DNA of 64,000 nt, taken from assembly GCA_015183035.1 (NCBI GenBank), contig JACZZP010000012.1, positions 1,116,001-1,180,000 of the forward strand, read 5' to 3'. Position 1 is the stretch's first letter. Every line of letters starts with the position of its first letter. The notes beneath the pieces are model-generated. The model did not search any database. It was not told the DNA's origin and saw only the letters and a list, made by a program, of their open reading frames with translations. The position numbers were made by a program, and so were the translations under genes. This DNA comes from Meloidogyne chitwoodi (lineage: Eukaryota; Nematoda; Chromadorea; Rhabditida; Meloidogynidae). This document shows positions 35,075 to 46,100 of this stretch, piece by piece.

Positions 35075-38067
35075 TCAGAAAGATGGAGGAAGACAATCCC
35101 TAATTTTATTTAAACAAACGGTATTAGGTATACATCCTTGAAATGGTAAAAATCTGTTGTTAGTACAAATTCTCATCCCCAGATGAGGTCTCTGAAAAAG
35201 AGCAATTGATAATGATTCTTGAAAACCACTCCGTTCAAATTGATTAAAGTAGAAACTGAAAATAAATTTTTACATAATTTAACAAAATTTAATAAATTAA
35301 AAAACAACAACTAACTCATTGCTCATCACAATTTTAGCATCAATTCCCTGCCAGCAAAGTGTACGCATTTCTAACTGAGCTAACCATTCCGCAAAATTAA
35401 AAAAATTCAATTCTTCATTTATTTCTTCTTCCTCCATTATTTGTTGTTTTGGTTTTATACAATATTCTCTTTGATCATCAAGTCCAAAAAATAATTTTAA
35501 TGCGAAAAGAATAAGTGCAACTGCTTTTACTTCGGTAGGTAATGGAATGCTATTTTTGAAAAAAAATTATTTCAAAATAATCAAATTATTTTAATTAATT
35601 TTGCTAAAATTGTTCTCATAAATTAGCCCATCAAATTAAAAGTATATTGAACAACATTTAATCCTAGGTCAACTTCGTCAAAGTTATCAAATATGAGATT
35701 AATAACATTTAATATAAAAAATATATTAAGGAGCCAAAAAAACTTGTCAATTTTATTAGCTTAACAGGAATGAACCAAAACTTAAAAATAAAATATAAAA
35801 ACTTACAAATGCCAATGACTGCTGTTATTAAGAAGAGGATCTCTACGATCATAAACTTCTGTTCCTTCTACTTTTTCCCAACATTTTTGGCGTTTGTTAG
35901 CGAGAAATACCCGTTGAAAAAATGAGACGAATCCTAGAGATCTTTTTAAACGAAAGCCTGTATTACTCAAAGATAACAAATGTTGACAAAGTCTATAATA
36001 AGAAAATGAATTAAATAATTTTTATTTAATTAATCAAGTTATTTTTTATATTATTAAAAAATGTGTAATATGACAAGTTAATAAACTTTCTAATTAGCAA
36101 AAAAAATCTTAAAAACAAGTTGTATTTATTAGAAATAGTATAAAAAAATTTTCACCAACCCTTTATCAACTGGCTGGACGTAAGAAAAACGTTCTTGTCC
36201 ATAATCTACGTTCACATGAGGCAAAAAAGTAGAAATTGTTATTAAATATTTAAGAAAGGCACATGGCAAATTTAGATTATATACAAAACGAGATAAAACC
36301 TTTAAAAGAAAAAAATATTTAGAATTTTAGTATCAAATAGAATTCTACTTTTTGGAAGTCTAATGTTTCAATAAAACGTGGAACATCAATATATTGTGTG
36401 ATAAAAGTAAGTACACGTAAAGATTCGCTAACAGGTTGAATCTTTACAAAAAAATTTATTTGAAAAAAATCAATTACCGCCAAATATGGAATATTGTATC
36501 TATTTTTAACATAAAAACGATGCTCTGCATTGTGAGCGCCCACCAATCTATTTATTTTATTTGGATCCTCAGTCCAAAAAGTTGAAAAATTCAAGGCGAG
36601 AAGTTGTGAACGTGAGATATTAAAACGTCCCTCACGATACCAACTTTAAAAAATAATATAAAGATACATTTTAGAACATCAAAAATATTATTTAATGTAA
36701 ACAAGTAATAATAATGTCATTTGTGATTGCATTTTTATAGAGGTTGTGAGTGGCGAAAAAAATTGGTTAAAAACTTTGGAAATTAATAAATTGAATAATT
36801 TATTTATTATCAGATTTTTACCGAAAAATATCAGAGAGCAGAATCCACCGACAACCAGATAAATTTAATGCCAGAAATAAAATGCAAAGAAGCAAATCTA
36901 CACCCAAATAGATAGAGGCTGCCTGAAATTTTTTTAAAAATGGATGGGAAAATTAAAAACAAAAATATAAAAAATATTCTAAATTAAATTTTAAACCATG
37001 TTTACAGCGTCGACAGAAAGAGAAGTATTCATACGTTCAACAAACTGTACTTCCTCTAATGTTGCAGCAATTTCTGCTTCTTCCTCTTCTAAAACCTTTT
37101 TTAATGCTTCATTTGTTGAAGTCAAATCCATCCACGCATCTTTTTTATCTTTTCTATCTTTTTCCAAAAGTTTTTTTAAATTAGTTGCTCTTTTTTTATT
37201 TTGTATTAATTTCTTTTCTACTTCGCTTAAAAACAAAAAATATATTTAAGTATTTGAATTATTTATTTACAAATTTCTATGCCTAACAAGAGGGCAAAAA
37301 GATTTTGTTGGATCATCAGTTGTTTCTTCTTTGCAAAAAGCAATGCCAAAATAACGTAAATAAGAGTAGAAAATAAATTTAGATTTCACCTATAAAATAT
37401 AGGCTTATAGTATAATTAAATTTTAGTTTTAAATTGAAATTAAAGCTAAAAATAAGCTGAATAGACCGTATTTCTATTATTTGATTAAATAATCTAAATT
37501 ATTAACAAACCTGAACTTTTTCTGGCACATTAAATTCATTAACCAAAACAGAAGAACATTTGGCTAAAATCTTTGTTGCTGTACATAATCTAGTACCAAT
37601 CTGATCAAGCCAAAAGGGGTAATCTTCTTGTGAAAGTGCTCGTTCAGTAAGATAAGGGTCTATATTCATAAAAGTTGGCTTATTAAATAATTTTAAAACC
37701 TTCACGGAGTCTCCTAACCCTCTTAAAATTAAAAAAATTAAAAAAGAAAGCTAAAAAAAGAACAACCTCTTTCTTCTGTGCTTCTAAATCACGATCTTTT
37801 TTAGGCTTATGTATTTTCTTTCCATGTTGTCCAAATGCACCGAATTCCTGCTCCGTTTCTCGTCCCTTAATGATAGTAAATTTCTCACTTATAGCATTCA
37901 ATGTTTTCTATCAAGGATTAAAGATTTTCAAAATCGTCAAAAATTTCATATCTAGTAAAACACTAATTAACCTCTTGTTGAGCACCACAGTCTGCACAAA
38001 AATAATAACCTGCATCTAAAACAACTGGACCTGAACCACAAACAATACATTCTAAAGGACCAAACAT
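35075..38067 (-). CDS. taf1b: TAF1B / Rrn7-type RNA polymerase I initiation factor
   Basis: TAF1B is the TFIIB-like subunit of the SL1/core factor that recruits RNA polymerase I to the rDNA promoter. The ATG is the complement of 38065-38067. The N-terminus is a zinc ribbon: ECIVCGSGPVVLDAGYYFC then ADCGAQQEV (CxxC...CxxC). It is followed by a linker with GRETEQEFGAFGQHGKKIHK and the first cyclin-like fold (DYPFWLDQIGTRLCTATKIL near 37600). A long charged insert (37000-37230, KKVLEEEEAEIAATLEE) has coiled-coil character. Then LLLCILFLALNLSGCRWILL and SDIFRWYREGRFNISRSQLL near 36620-36900, and PTEVKAVALILFALKLFFGL near 35520 in the second cyclin fold, match the family closely. One possible stop is TGA (complement 35075-35077), giving about 620 residues, similar to human TAF1B. 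The alternative is splicing onward into the next coding region. Confidence 0.75.
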
Positions 38068-38558
38068 TAAAACTTTGGTAAAACAATTCTTTGTTAAGAA
38101 GATATACGTTGAAACTAGAAAAATTATTAATAAGAATAAAAATAAGAACAATAATTCATTAGATCGAAGACAAAAAAACTATATGCAACCTTGTAAAATA
38201 AAGAAAATTCAAAAATTAAATTTTTGGGTAGAATAATAAAATGTCAAAAATAATATATTTGAAAATGTAAAATAGAAAAAGCAAATTTAGGATACAACCC
38301 TGAAAAATTTTAAATTTTAAGACACAATGAATTTTATAGAACAAAATAAAAATGAAAGGCCAGTAACCTAAGAATAAAGGAGATAATATTAAAATGTACT
38401 CGAATTCAAAAAATTTGTAATTCAAATTCGTATGATCTTAAATTATCTAAAAGTTAAAGGTCAGAATGCAAAAAACATAAAAATTTCATCGCAAAGTTAA
38501 TCAAATTAAACTTTTAACCGCTTTTTTCGTTATCATTAAATTGATAATTTCGTCAAAA
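38068..38558. other. Spacer between MATH-BTB and TAF1B genes
   Basis: About 490 bp of A+T-rich DNA between two genes on the same (minus) strand. Open frames here are hydrophobic low-complexity and not supported as genes. It is longer than a classical intercistronic gap but could still be transcribed through. Confidence 0.45.
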
Positions 38559-40281
38559 TTAGCGTCGCGATACTCCTCTTCTAGCAAAATTACTGCCACG
38601 ATTAACTGGTCGAGAAGCACCAATTCCAATAGTATTGTTCACTACCGAAGATGCATGAGAAGCACCTCTATGACGATGAGAAGTAGAAGCAGTTCGACGA
38701 GCTGCTTGACTTGAAGAGGAAGTAGCAGCCTGTTAAAATTGGAAATTTGAAAATTTTCATCCGATGAGTTTTGAAGGTAAATTGAACATTGATATGAAAT
38801 ATAAGAGAAAACGACTACAAACCTGATCAACGTCCATAGCTTCTTCTTTATTTCCAGTTCCAGCTTTTTTAACACCGGCAGCCTTTTCATTTTGTTCAAT
38901 GCATTTTTGTTTACGAATAAGCATTTGAAGCGTTTCTTGAGAAAGACCTTCCAAGAATTTATCTTCCATTTTTCGAGGATCCAATTTTTGCATTATGCAA
39001 GACTATAAAAGTAATTAATTTTGTAAAAATTAAAATAACCTTCAATTGAAAAAGCCCATATTGATCAGCCAATTTGAGTCGTTCGCCAATAGGCATTTCG
39101 GCATCCTCCGCTCCTAATAAACGTTGTTCACAAACAGCAGTGATCATTGGGACAAAAAACATACGAGCAAATTCGAGAAGACCACGAATATATTTAACTA
39201 AAAGTTAAAAATAAATAAAAAAATAATAAAAACAACTTTGAGGACGATGACGTGAAGGATATATTATCGAAAGAAATTCGTTAAAAACTTCGCTTTCAAC
39301 TGAACGAAGTTCGGCCTCACCAGAGGCACCTTCGACAAAACCCGTATTATGAAAGAGTGATTGAAGAGCATCAGAATGCATTGAAAGAAACTTAAAAAAT
39401 TTTTTAAATAATCCATTTGTAATTTCATTAAATATTTGTTTAATAATGAAAGAAAACCTCTTTATTAATGTGGAAACGACGAATGCTCCCCTTATTATCA
39501 ATGATTTTAACAATAGCATTACACATTGGAGTCTTCTTGCCAAAATCATAATAAGGAAAATGGCTAAAATTAATAAGAGAATTATGTACTTTAAGTAAAT
39601 GGAAAAACAAAAAATAACTATATCACCTTTTCCGAACATGATGAATAATAATCTCCAACTTAAAATTGAACTGCCCGTTTTTTAGATAAGGAGACTCAGC
39701 AGGCACTGCAACTCCAGATCTTTTAGTAGGGACAGGAAATCGTTTGATAAAACGATGACAACGCTCAAAGTTGTTAAATTTACGCGAGAAAATCTGAAGT
39801 AAATTTTCAAAAAAAACTCCAAAAACAAAAAACTGACTTCCTTGTGTTCCGATTTTCGTTCAGCATCAGTTTTTCCTTTCATTTTTTCGGGCCATTTTTC
39901 CATAGACAAAACGCCAGAGGCTTTTGCTATCCAATTGCTCTGTTCATTAAAATCACAACACAGTGAGACTTTGACAACATGAGAAACTTGACCACCACCT
40001 CTATCCAATCTTTCACGTGGTATGTCAAACCCTTTCTCAAGTTTAAGATGCCTATAATAATTTTATTTAAAATTACGTCAAGATTTAAAAAAAAACCATG
40101 GCAAACAAGCAAATTTTCTCTCTTGAGAATTATAATATTGATTAGCTCCATCAGGTACTTCTTTCAATGATGCAGTTACTTCAACTATACCAGCATCAAC
40201 ATATTGGCTGGCTTCAATTAACTCTCTAACCCCTTTAAAATTTTTTACAACTTTTTTCTGCTGAAATGATCGGCCAGGCAT
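38559..40281 (-). CDS. MATH-BTB domain protein (CUL3 adaptor type)
   Basis: Such proteins bring substrates bound by the MATH domain to CUL3 ubiquitin ligases through the BTB domain; the family is very large in nematodes. The ATG is the complement of 40279-40281. The first exons carry a MATH-like region: KFACLPW spliced to HLKLEKGFDIPRERLD, then VVKVSLCCDFNEQSNWIAKA and FNNFERCHRFIKRFPV. The BTB follows: FLSMHSDALQSLFHNTGFVE near 39370, VESEVFNEFLSIIYPSRHRP near 39260, IRGLLEFARMFFVPMITAVC near 39150, ERLKLADQYGLFQLK near 39070. A helical part (MEDKFLEGLSQETLQMLIRK) and a basic Ser/Arg-rich tail (SRPVNRGSNFARRGVSRR) end at TAA (complement 38559-38561). About 420 residues. The MATH part is divergent, the BTB clearer. 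Confidence 0.75.
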
Positions 40282-40396
40282 TTAAGCTCTGTCAACTTTA
40301 TTAATCGTAAAAAACAAAAACTATATTAATGAGTTAAGTATGTAAAATAAAAATAAAAACGAAAAAAAAATTTTGTACAGGGCTCCATGACTTTTT

Positions 40397-40475
40397 GTCA
40401 ATGGACTTTACGTCAACGGACCATCCGTCAATATTTGTTAATGGATTTTAAGTCAACGGACTTTTTGTCAATGAC
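40397..40475. repeat. Degenerate 15-bp tandem repeat, GTCAAYGGACTTTNN
   Basis: Five to six units such as GTCAATGGACTTTAC, GTCAACGGACCATCC and GTCAACGGACTTTTT follow head to tail just upstream of the MATH-BTB start. The core GTCAACGG also occurs inside the minisatellite 200 bp further on, so the two may be related. Confidence 0.8.
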
Positions 40476-40625
40476 TAAATATGCATATATGTAATTGAGG
40501 AGTTTGTCTATATGTTTGTCCGAGATTTTATAGTAAACTGATTGGGGAAGTAGAAATGGGAGCTTTTATATAAGTGTTTAAAAGTTCGATACTATATAAA
40601 CAACGTATTTTACCATTCTCCTGTT

Positions 40626-41990
40626 CTACGAGCAGCGCAACTGTCTGTGACTCAAACGTCTACGAGGAACGTCAACGGTCAGCTACACTAACGGAGGAAG
40701 CTCTATGGGCCAAGGTTTTGCGATCTACGCTAACGGCGGTGGTGCTTGAGACTAAGGTTTGGCGAGCTACGCTAACGGCGTTGGTTCTAGAGACTAAGGT
40801 TTGGCGAGCTACGCTAACGGCGTTGGTTCTAGAGACTAAGGTTTGGCGAGCTACGCTAACGGCGTTGGTTCTAGAGACTTAGGTCTTAGGAGCTAAGCTA
40901 AGGCGTTTGTTCAATAAACTGGTGTCTTAGGAGCTAAGCTAAGGCGTTAGTTCAATAAACTGGTGTCTTAGGAGCTAAGCTAAGGCGTTTGTTCAATAAA
41001 CTGGTGTCTTAGGAGCCACGCTAAGGCGTTAGTTCTATGAGCCAAGGTTCTAGGAGTATGCTAACGTCTACAAGATACGCCAACGTCTACGAGCAACGTC
41101 AACGGTCTATGAGCTACGCTAACGCGGTGGTGCTTGAGACTAAGGTTTGGCGAGCTACGCTAACGGCGTTGGTTCTAGAGACTAAGGTTTGGCGAGCTAC
41201 GCTAACGGCGTTGGTTCTAGAGACTAAGGTTTGGCGAGCTACGCTAACGGCGTTGGTTCTAGAGACTTAGGTCTTAGGAGCTAAGCTAAGGCGTTAGTTC
41301 AATAAACTGGTGTCTTAGGAGCTAAGCTAAGGCGTTTGTTCAATAAACTGGTGTCTTAGGAGCCACGCTAAGGCGTTAGTTCTATGAGCCAAGGTTCTAG
41401 GAGTATGCTAACGTCTACAAGATACGCCAACGTCTACGAGCAACGTCAACGGTCTATGAGCTACGCTAACGCGGTGGTGCTTGAGACTAAGGTTTGGCGA
41501 GCTACGCTAACGGCGTTGGTTCTAGAGACTTAGGTCTTAGGAGCTAAGCTAAGGCGTTTGTTCAATAAACTAGTGTCTTAGGAGCCACGCTAAGGCGTTA
41601 GTTCTATGAGCCAAGGTTCTAGGAGTATGCTAACGTCTACAAGATACGCCAACGTCTACGAGCAACGTCAACGGTCTATGAGCTACGCTAACGCGGTGGT
41701 GCTTGAGACTAAGGTTTGGCGAGCTACGCTAACGGCGTTGGTTCTAGAGACTTAGGTCTTAGGAGCTAAGCTAAGGCGTTTGTTCAATAAACTAGTGTCT
41801 TAGGAGCCACGCTAAGGCGTTAGTTCTATGAGCCAAGGTTCTAGGAGTATGCTAACGTCTACGTGCATCATCAACGGTCTACGATCTACGCTAACGGCGA
41901 TGATTTGTTGGCCAAGGTTCTAGGAGCTATGTTAACGTTTACAAGATACGCCAACGTCTACAAGCTACGACAACGGTGATGGTTCTGTGA
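40626..41990. repeat. GC-rich minisatellite with 41/42-bp units in higher-order blocks
   Basis: Two main unit types alternate. One is 42 bp (core GAGCTACGCTAACGGCGTTG, then GTTCTAGAGACTAAGG), the other 41-42 bp (core GGAGCTAAGCTAAGGCGTTT, then GTTCAATAAACTGGTG). A marker segment (AGTTCTATGAGCCAAGGTTC) recurs at 41031, 41378, 41600 and 41822, giving block lengths of 347, 222 and 222 bp. The 125-bp difference equals two 42-bp units plus one 41-bp unit. Copies are almost identical, indicating recent expansion. The 42-bp unit keeps one frame open (LETKVWRATLTALV repeated), but the 41-bp unit breaks it. Composition differs sharply from the surroundings. TATA-like TTATATAAG (about 40565) and CTATATAAACAA (about 40592) precede it. 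Confidence 0.92.
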
Positions 41991-42157
41991 TGGTGGTGTG
42001 TAAAGTCAGAGAAAGTAGGAGATCGACTTCCTTTATTATTTCTTTTTTATTGTTGTATATTATTTAGCGCGGTTTTCGGAGCCAGTGTCGACAGCTTGAC
42101 TTAAAACTTGACTTATGCTTGATCATGTTTTAATTTCTCTATGTATTGTTTTGTTTG

Positions 42158-42345
42158 TACTGAGTACCGCCATCTCAGTACCAAAAAGACGTATGAAAAA
42201 GTAGTTTTTTCTTCAGTTTAATCTTCTTCCTTCATTTTTCTTACTTATTTTACTTGGTTTATTATATTTATTCAATTTTTGTATGGTTCATCATGAAAAT
42301 ACTTTACTGAGATGACCCCTTGCCTGGTATTGAAATGGCGGTACC
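42158..42345. repeat. Inverted repeat flanking 145 bp
   Basis: GAGTACCGCCATCTCAGTACCA (about 42161-42182) is matched in reverse by TGGTATTGAAATGGCGGTACCC (about 42325-42346) with three mismatches. GTACTGAG...CTCAGTAC also forms a small hairpin at 42157-42181. It may be the ends of a tiny MITE; the hAT element was inserted exactly at its right end. Confidence 0.6.
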
Positions 42346-42348
42346 CAG

Positions 42349-43128
42349 CAGGGTTGCATCGGGTTACCCGAAACCCGGCCTTTTTTTCGACCAGACGACC
42401 CGAAACCCGACCCGAGAAATTTTGGACAACCCGACCCGGAAACCCGACCCTTTCAGTATTACCCGATACCCGACATTATAAAAATTTTTTCCCTTCTCTT
42501 TCTCTTTACTTCTCTGACCCTTTTGCATGGAGGAGAGAAAAAATAAATAAAAGAAAAATTTATTCTTATTTTAAATAGCTTTATTTATTATAGGTGCGCT
42601 TGTGGTTGAGTGGTTAGTAGTGTTTACTTCTATATGAAAATTTTGGTTCGATTCCTAATGATGGATAAGTAAATTTGTGTTCACTAATTACATTTCGACT
42701 TTATTTTTCGCTCGTTTTTCAATTTTTTAAATAAATTAAAAGTCCTAAATTTTCGCCTGTGGCGCTAAAAAGGTGAATTTTTGGCAACTAAGGTGGAATA
42801 ATTTTTTAAAATTTTTTGCCTGCGGCGCTAAAAGGAATTTTTTTGTAAGAGGTTTAACAAGTTTAAAAAATTTTTGTCTTACTGAAATGCAAAATTTTTT
42901 AAAAATTTTCGCCTGAGGTGCAAAAAACTGAATTTTTGACAATTAAGGAAAAAATATGCAAAATTTTTGCCTGTGGCACTAAAACTACCCGAAACCCGAA
43001 ATTTATGAAAATCTACCCGACCCGAAACCCGACCCGACATTCGAGCTCAACCCGAAACCCGACCCGAGGAAATTTCGGCGACCCGACCCGAAACCCGACC
43101 CGACACTCGAGGTCCCGGTGCAACCCTG
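42349..43128. mobile_element. Non-autonomous hAT element (780 bp) with 8-bp TSD GTACCCAG
   Basis: The ends are CAGGGTTGCATCGGG at 42349-42363 and its inverse CCCGGTGCAACCCTG ending at 43128, with one mismatch in 15 bp. CAGGG ends are typical of hAT elements. The flanks are identical 8-bp copies of GTACCCAG (42341-42348 and 43129-43136), the hAT duplication size. Both sides carry clusters of ACCCGAAACCCGACCCG in the same orientation (42376-42475 and 42985-43110). The middle contains a tRNA-like segment and about four copies of a motif like TTTTCGCCTGTGGCGCTAAA. No transposase is present, so it depends on an autonomous relative elsewhere. Confidence 0.9.
42592..42664 (+). other. tRNA-like sequence (A and B boxes) inside the hAT element
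   Basis: TGGTTGAGTGG (42603-42613) fits the pol III A box and GGTTCGATTCC (42645-42655) fits the B box perfectly, at tRNA spacing. The T-stem has one mismatch and I could not build a good acceptor stem or anticodon arm, so a functional tRNA is unlikely. It is best viewed as a tRNA pseudogene or the head of a tRNA-derived SINE captured by the transposon. Confidence 0.6.
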
Positions 43129-43136
43129 GTACCCAG

Positions 43137-46100
43137 TTGGCCCGTTTCGCCAATTTAAGAGATTGTTTGTGTGCACGACGTTTGGGCGAAGAAAAAAATA
43201 CTTGTAAAACAATTATTGTACAATAAATAGACAACTTTATTCTCTAAAGTGGCACAAATAAGGAAAGATGATTAATTTATGAACATTAATATAAGAACAC
43301 TTTTTCGCTATCTTTTGTCGGCCTATGATTTTAAATATTTTCTTTTTTATTTAATTTTACCGAAGTTTTTTTAATACAAAAAAACTAGAAAATCAGAAAC
43401 AAAATTTTTCATTAAATTACTGATTAATTTTTTATGAGAAGATAATGTTTTTCCCCAATTATTATTTAAATAAAATTTAATTTTTTAAAATTAAGATTTT
43501 TCTTTAAGATTTTTTTTAATTAATTTACATTTTATAATTTAAAAATTATTATTTTTTTTAATATTAAATTTGTTAGTATTAAAATATAATTATTTTGCCT
43601 TCGCTTGCTCGGTGTCAATTACCAATTTAGTTTTTATATTTTTCTCTTTTTTCTATCATTTATTGTATATCTTACTCCGATCATAAATCGCTTTTTTGAC
43701 TTCGCATATTTTTACTTTTTTTTTTTAATTCCAGCCGTTCTATTTGAGTCTGAAAATTTATTTTTAATTATAAAAAATATCTAGAAATAAATGCTCTATT
43801 AAATAATTTTTATGAATTAAAATTTGTAACATTACAAAATAAAAAAATCAGAGAAAAGAAAATCTGAAAAAGATTTTTTTAGAAATATGAAATTTTTTTT
43901 TAATTTTATTTATTTTATAATATTTAAATTTATTTAAAAATTAGATTTTCATTAATTTTTATTTTTTAATTTACTCTTTTTAGCCTTTCTTCTCCCCTCT
44001 TCACCTTTTTTTTTATTTTAACCGGCAATGGCCTTCATTGACACATTAAATGACGAAAATTTATTCTCCTTAAACCACCCCATATCTCAGGCCGTTTAAA
44101 ATAAAATTGTTCTTTTCAATATATTTATACCTTCTTTCTCTTTTATATGTTTTTAAAGCTATAAATGTTAATTCCCCATTAAACAATTTCGATCTGTTCC
44201 TAATTTTTTGCTCAATTTGTCCAATCAAAAATTTTGCTTAAATTTATTAGAATTTTATCAATTTATTTTTTTTTATTAAAAAAAATTATTCACATTTAAT
44301 TAATTAAACTTTTCCCAAATATTTAAATAATATTATTTAAAATTTTTAAATTATTTTAATTTATTTAAAAATGAACCCAAAAAGTGATCAGCTATTTTAT
44401 TTTTAAATAATAATATATCCTTTTATTTACTCCAATTAAATATATTTCCTGTTCATTTTTATTTTCTCAAGCTCATCAAAAGTTTCTTCTTCTTTTCAGT
44501 GACGGCATTAAAAATAAAAGTAATAAATAAATATTCGGGGAAAATATTAAAACAACTACTAAAACAACTAAATAAGCATCAAATATTATTTTTTATTTTT
44601 TATTTTACATATTTTTCCGTGTAAATAAATCATTTAAAAAATGAACTAAAAATTAAAAGAAAATATATAAAAGTTGTTGCCGTTGATCTTTTATTTTTTA
44701 TTTATATTTTCCCACACTTTTTAATAATAAAGAATTATTTTATATATTTTCTCAGTAATGCCACTAAAAAAATAAATAAAGAAAAAAAGTCGGTGGCACA
44801 TAAAAAGAGTAAAAAATCAGATTGGGAAAAATATTTATTTTATTTTTAAATAAAAGTGTAATATAAATAATATTATAAATATAATTTAATTTTAATAAGA
44901 TTTTTGAAAAATTTATTTATTTATAATTTTCCTTATATAAAAATACATACATATATTTAATTTTAATTTTTAAAATATTTTTATAAATATTTTACACAAA
45001 TTTTCGCGGTTTTTTCCATTCAAAAAGTTTTTTCTTCTTTTTTATATACAACAACAAAATCTTTCTCTATATTTGAACGATTCATTTAATATTTTAAAAT
45101 TATTCTATCTTTTTTTTCCTGAAGAGAATAAAAAAATTTCATTTGGTTAGCTCTGACACTTTTGAGAAAAGATGGGTAATAAAAAGGGTGTTTTTTGTAT
45201 TCTTTTTAGTTGATGATCATTTTACATAAATTTTTATTTCTGTTAATCATTAAATATTTATTCTCTCTTTGGCCATTACAACAAATAAAATAAATAAAAT
45301 ATTTTATTTTAATTTTTCTAATTATTTAATTAATTTAATATATCTACTATTATTTTATATAAAATAATTAAAAATAAAATATTTTTAATTATTTTTATTT
45401 TTTTAGTAATTAATTAAATTAAAGTTTTTATATAATTAAAATATAATATCGGTTTTTAAATATTGACAAAAACTAAAATTTATTTTAAAAAAATTTTGCG
45501 CGATTAATGTCGGTTTAATTTTCTTTTATCTCTTTAATAGAAGAATTTTTATAATTAATTGCCAATTTATATTAATTAATTTTTTTAATTTTTTAACATA
45601 AAATAAAACTATTTGGTTAATTTTTTAAATAAAACAAAATTCCCAAGCAATTATTTCATCAAATTTTTAGTTTAATTTTTCAGTTATTTTTACTCAATTA
45701 AAAATTAAGGTAAATATATATCTCACAAATTAAATTAAAAAAAGAAGAGTATTACTAGATTAATGAGATATATTTAAATAATAATTATAAATATATTTTT
45801 ATTTTAAATTTATCCATTCTGTCTTAATATTTTCTTTTTAAATTATCATTATTGTAAATACTTTTATTTAAGGTAGGGGAAGATTAAGAGTCAGCCGATT
45901 CAGCGGTTGTTTTTTGCCATAACTTTTTTATTTATTAACCGATCTGAATAGTTCTTTTATTAAAGAAAGCATCCGATAAGCGGATAAATTAACCAAGTGG
46001 ACCAATCAGATCACTCAACAAAAAGTTATAGCGATAAAAGTGGAAAATCGTGATTTCGCGTTTTTCTGGCATAACTTTTTTAAAAATCAACTGATCTGAT

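Noticed and set aside
38216..38425. Hydrophobic minus-strand open frame between MATH-BTB and TAF1B
   Set aside because: Low-complexity Phe/Leu/Ile from T-rich DNA, with no start context or conservation signs.
40574..41270. Protein of 14-residue repeats (LETKVWRATLTALV)
   Set aside because: The frame holds only within runs of the 42-bp unit and breaks at each 41-bp unit; no splice sites bridge the gaps. Treated as a minisatellite.
40626..41990. CRISPR array
   Set aside because: Units are contiguous minisatellite copies without unique spacers, in a eukaryotic genome.
40397..42346. LTR retrotransposon
   Set aside because: No long direct terminal repeats, primer-binding site, polypurine tract or gag/pol coding sequence found.
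42592..42664. Functional tRNA gene
   Set aside because: A and B boxes are present, but no convincing acceptor stem or anticodon arm, and the T-stem has a mismatch.
42745..43234. Short open frames with Gly-Ser-Gly-Phe type repeats inside the hAT element
   Set aside because: They are translations of the CCCGAAACCCG subterminal repeats, not genes.
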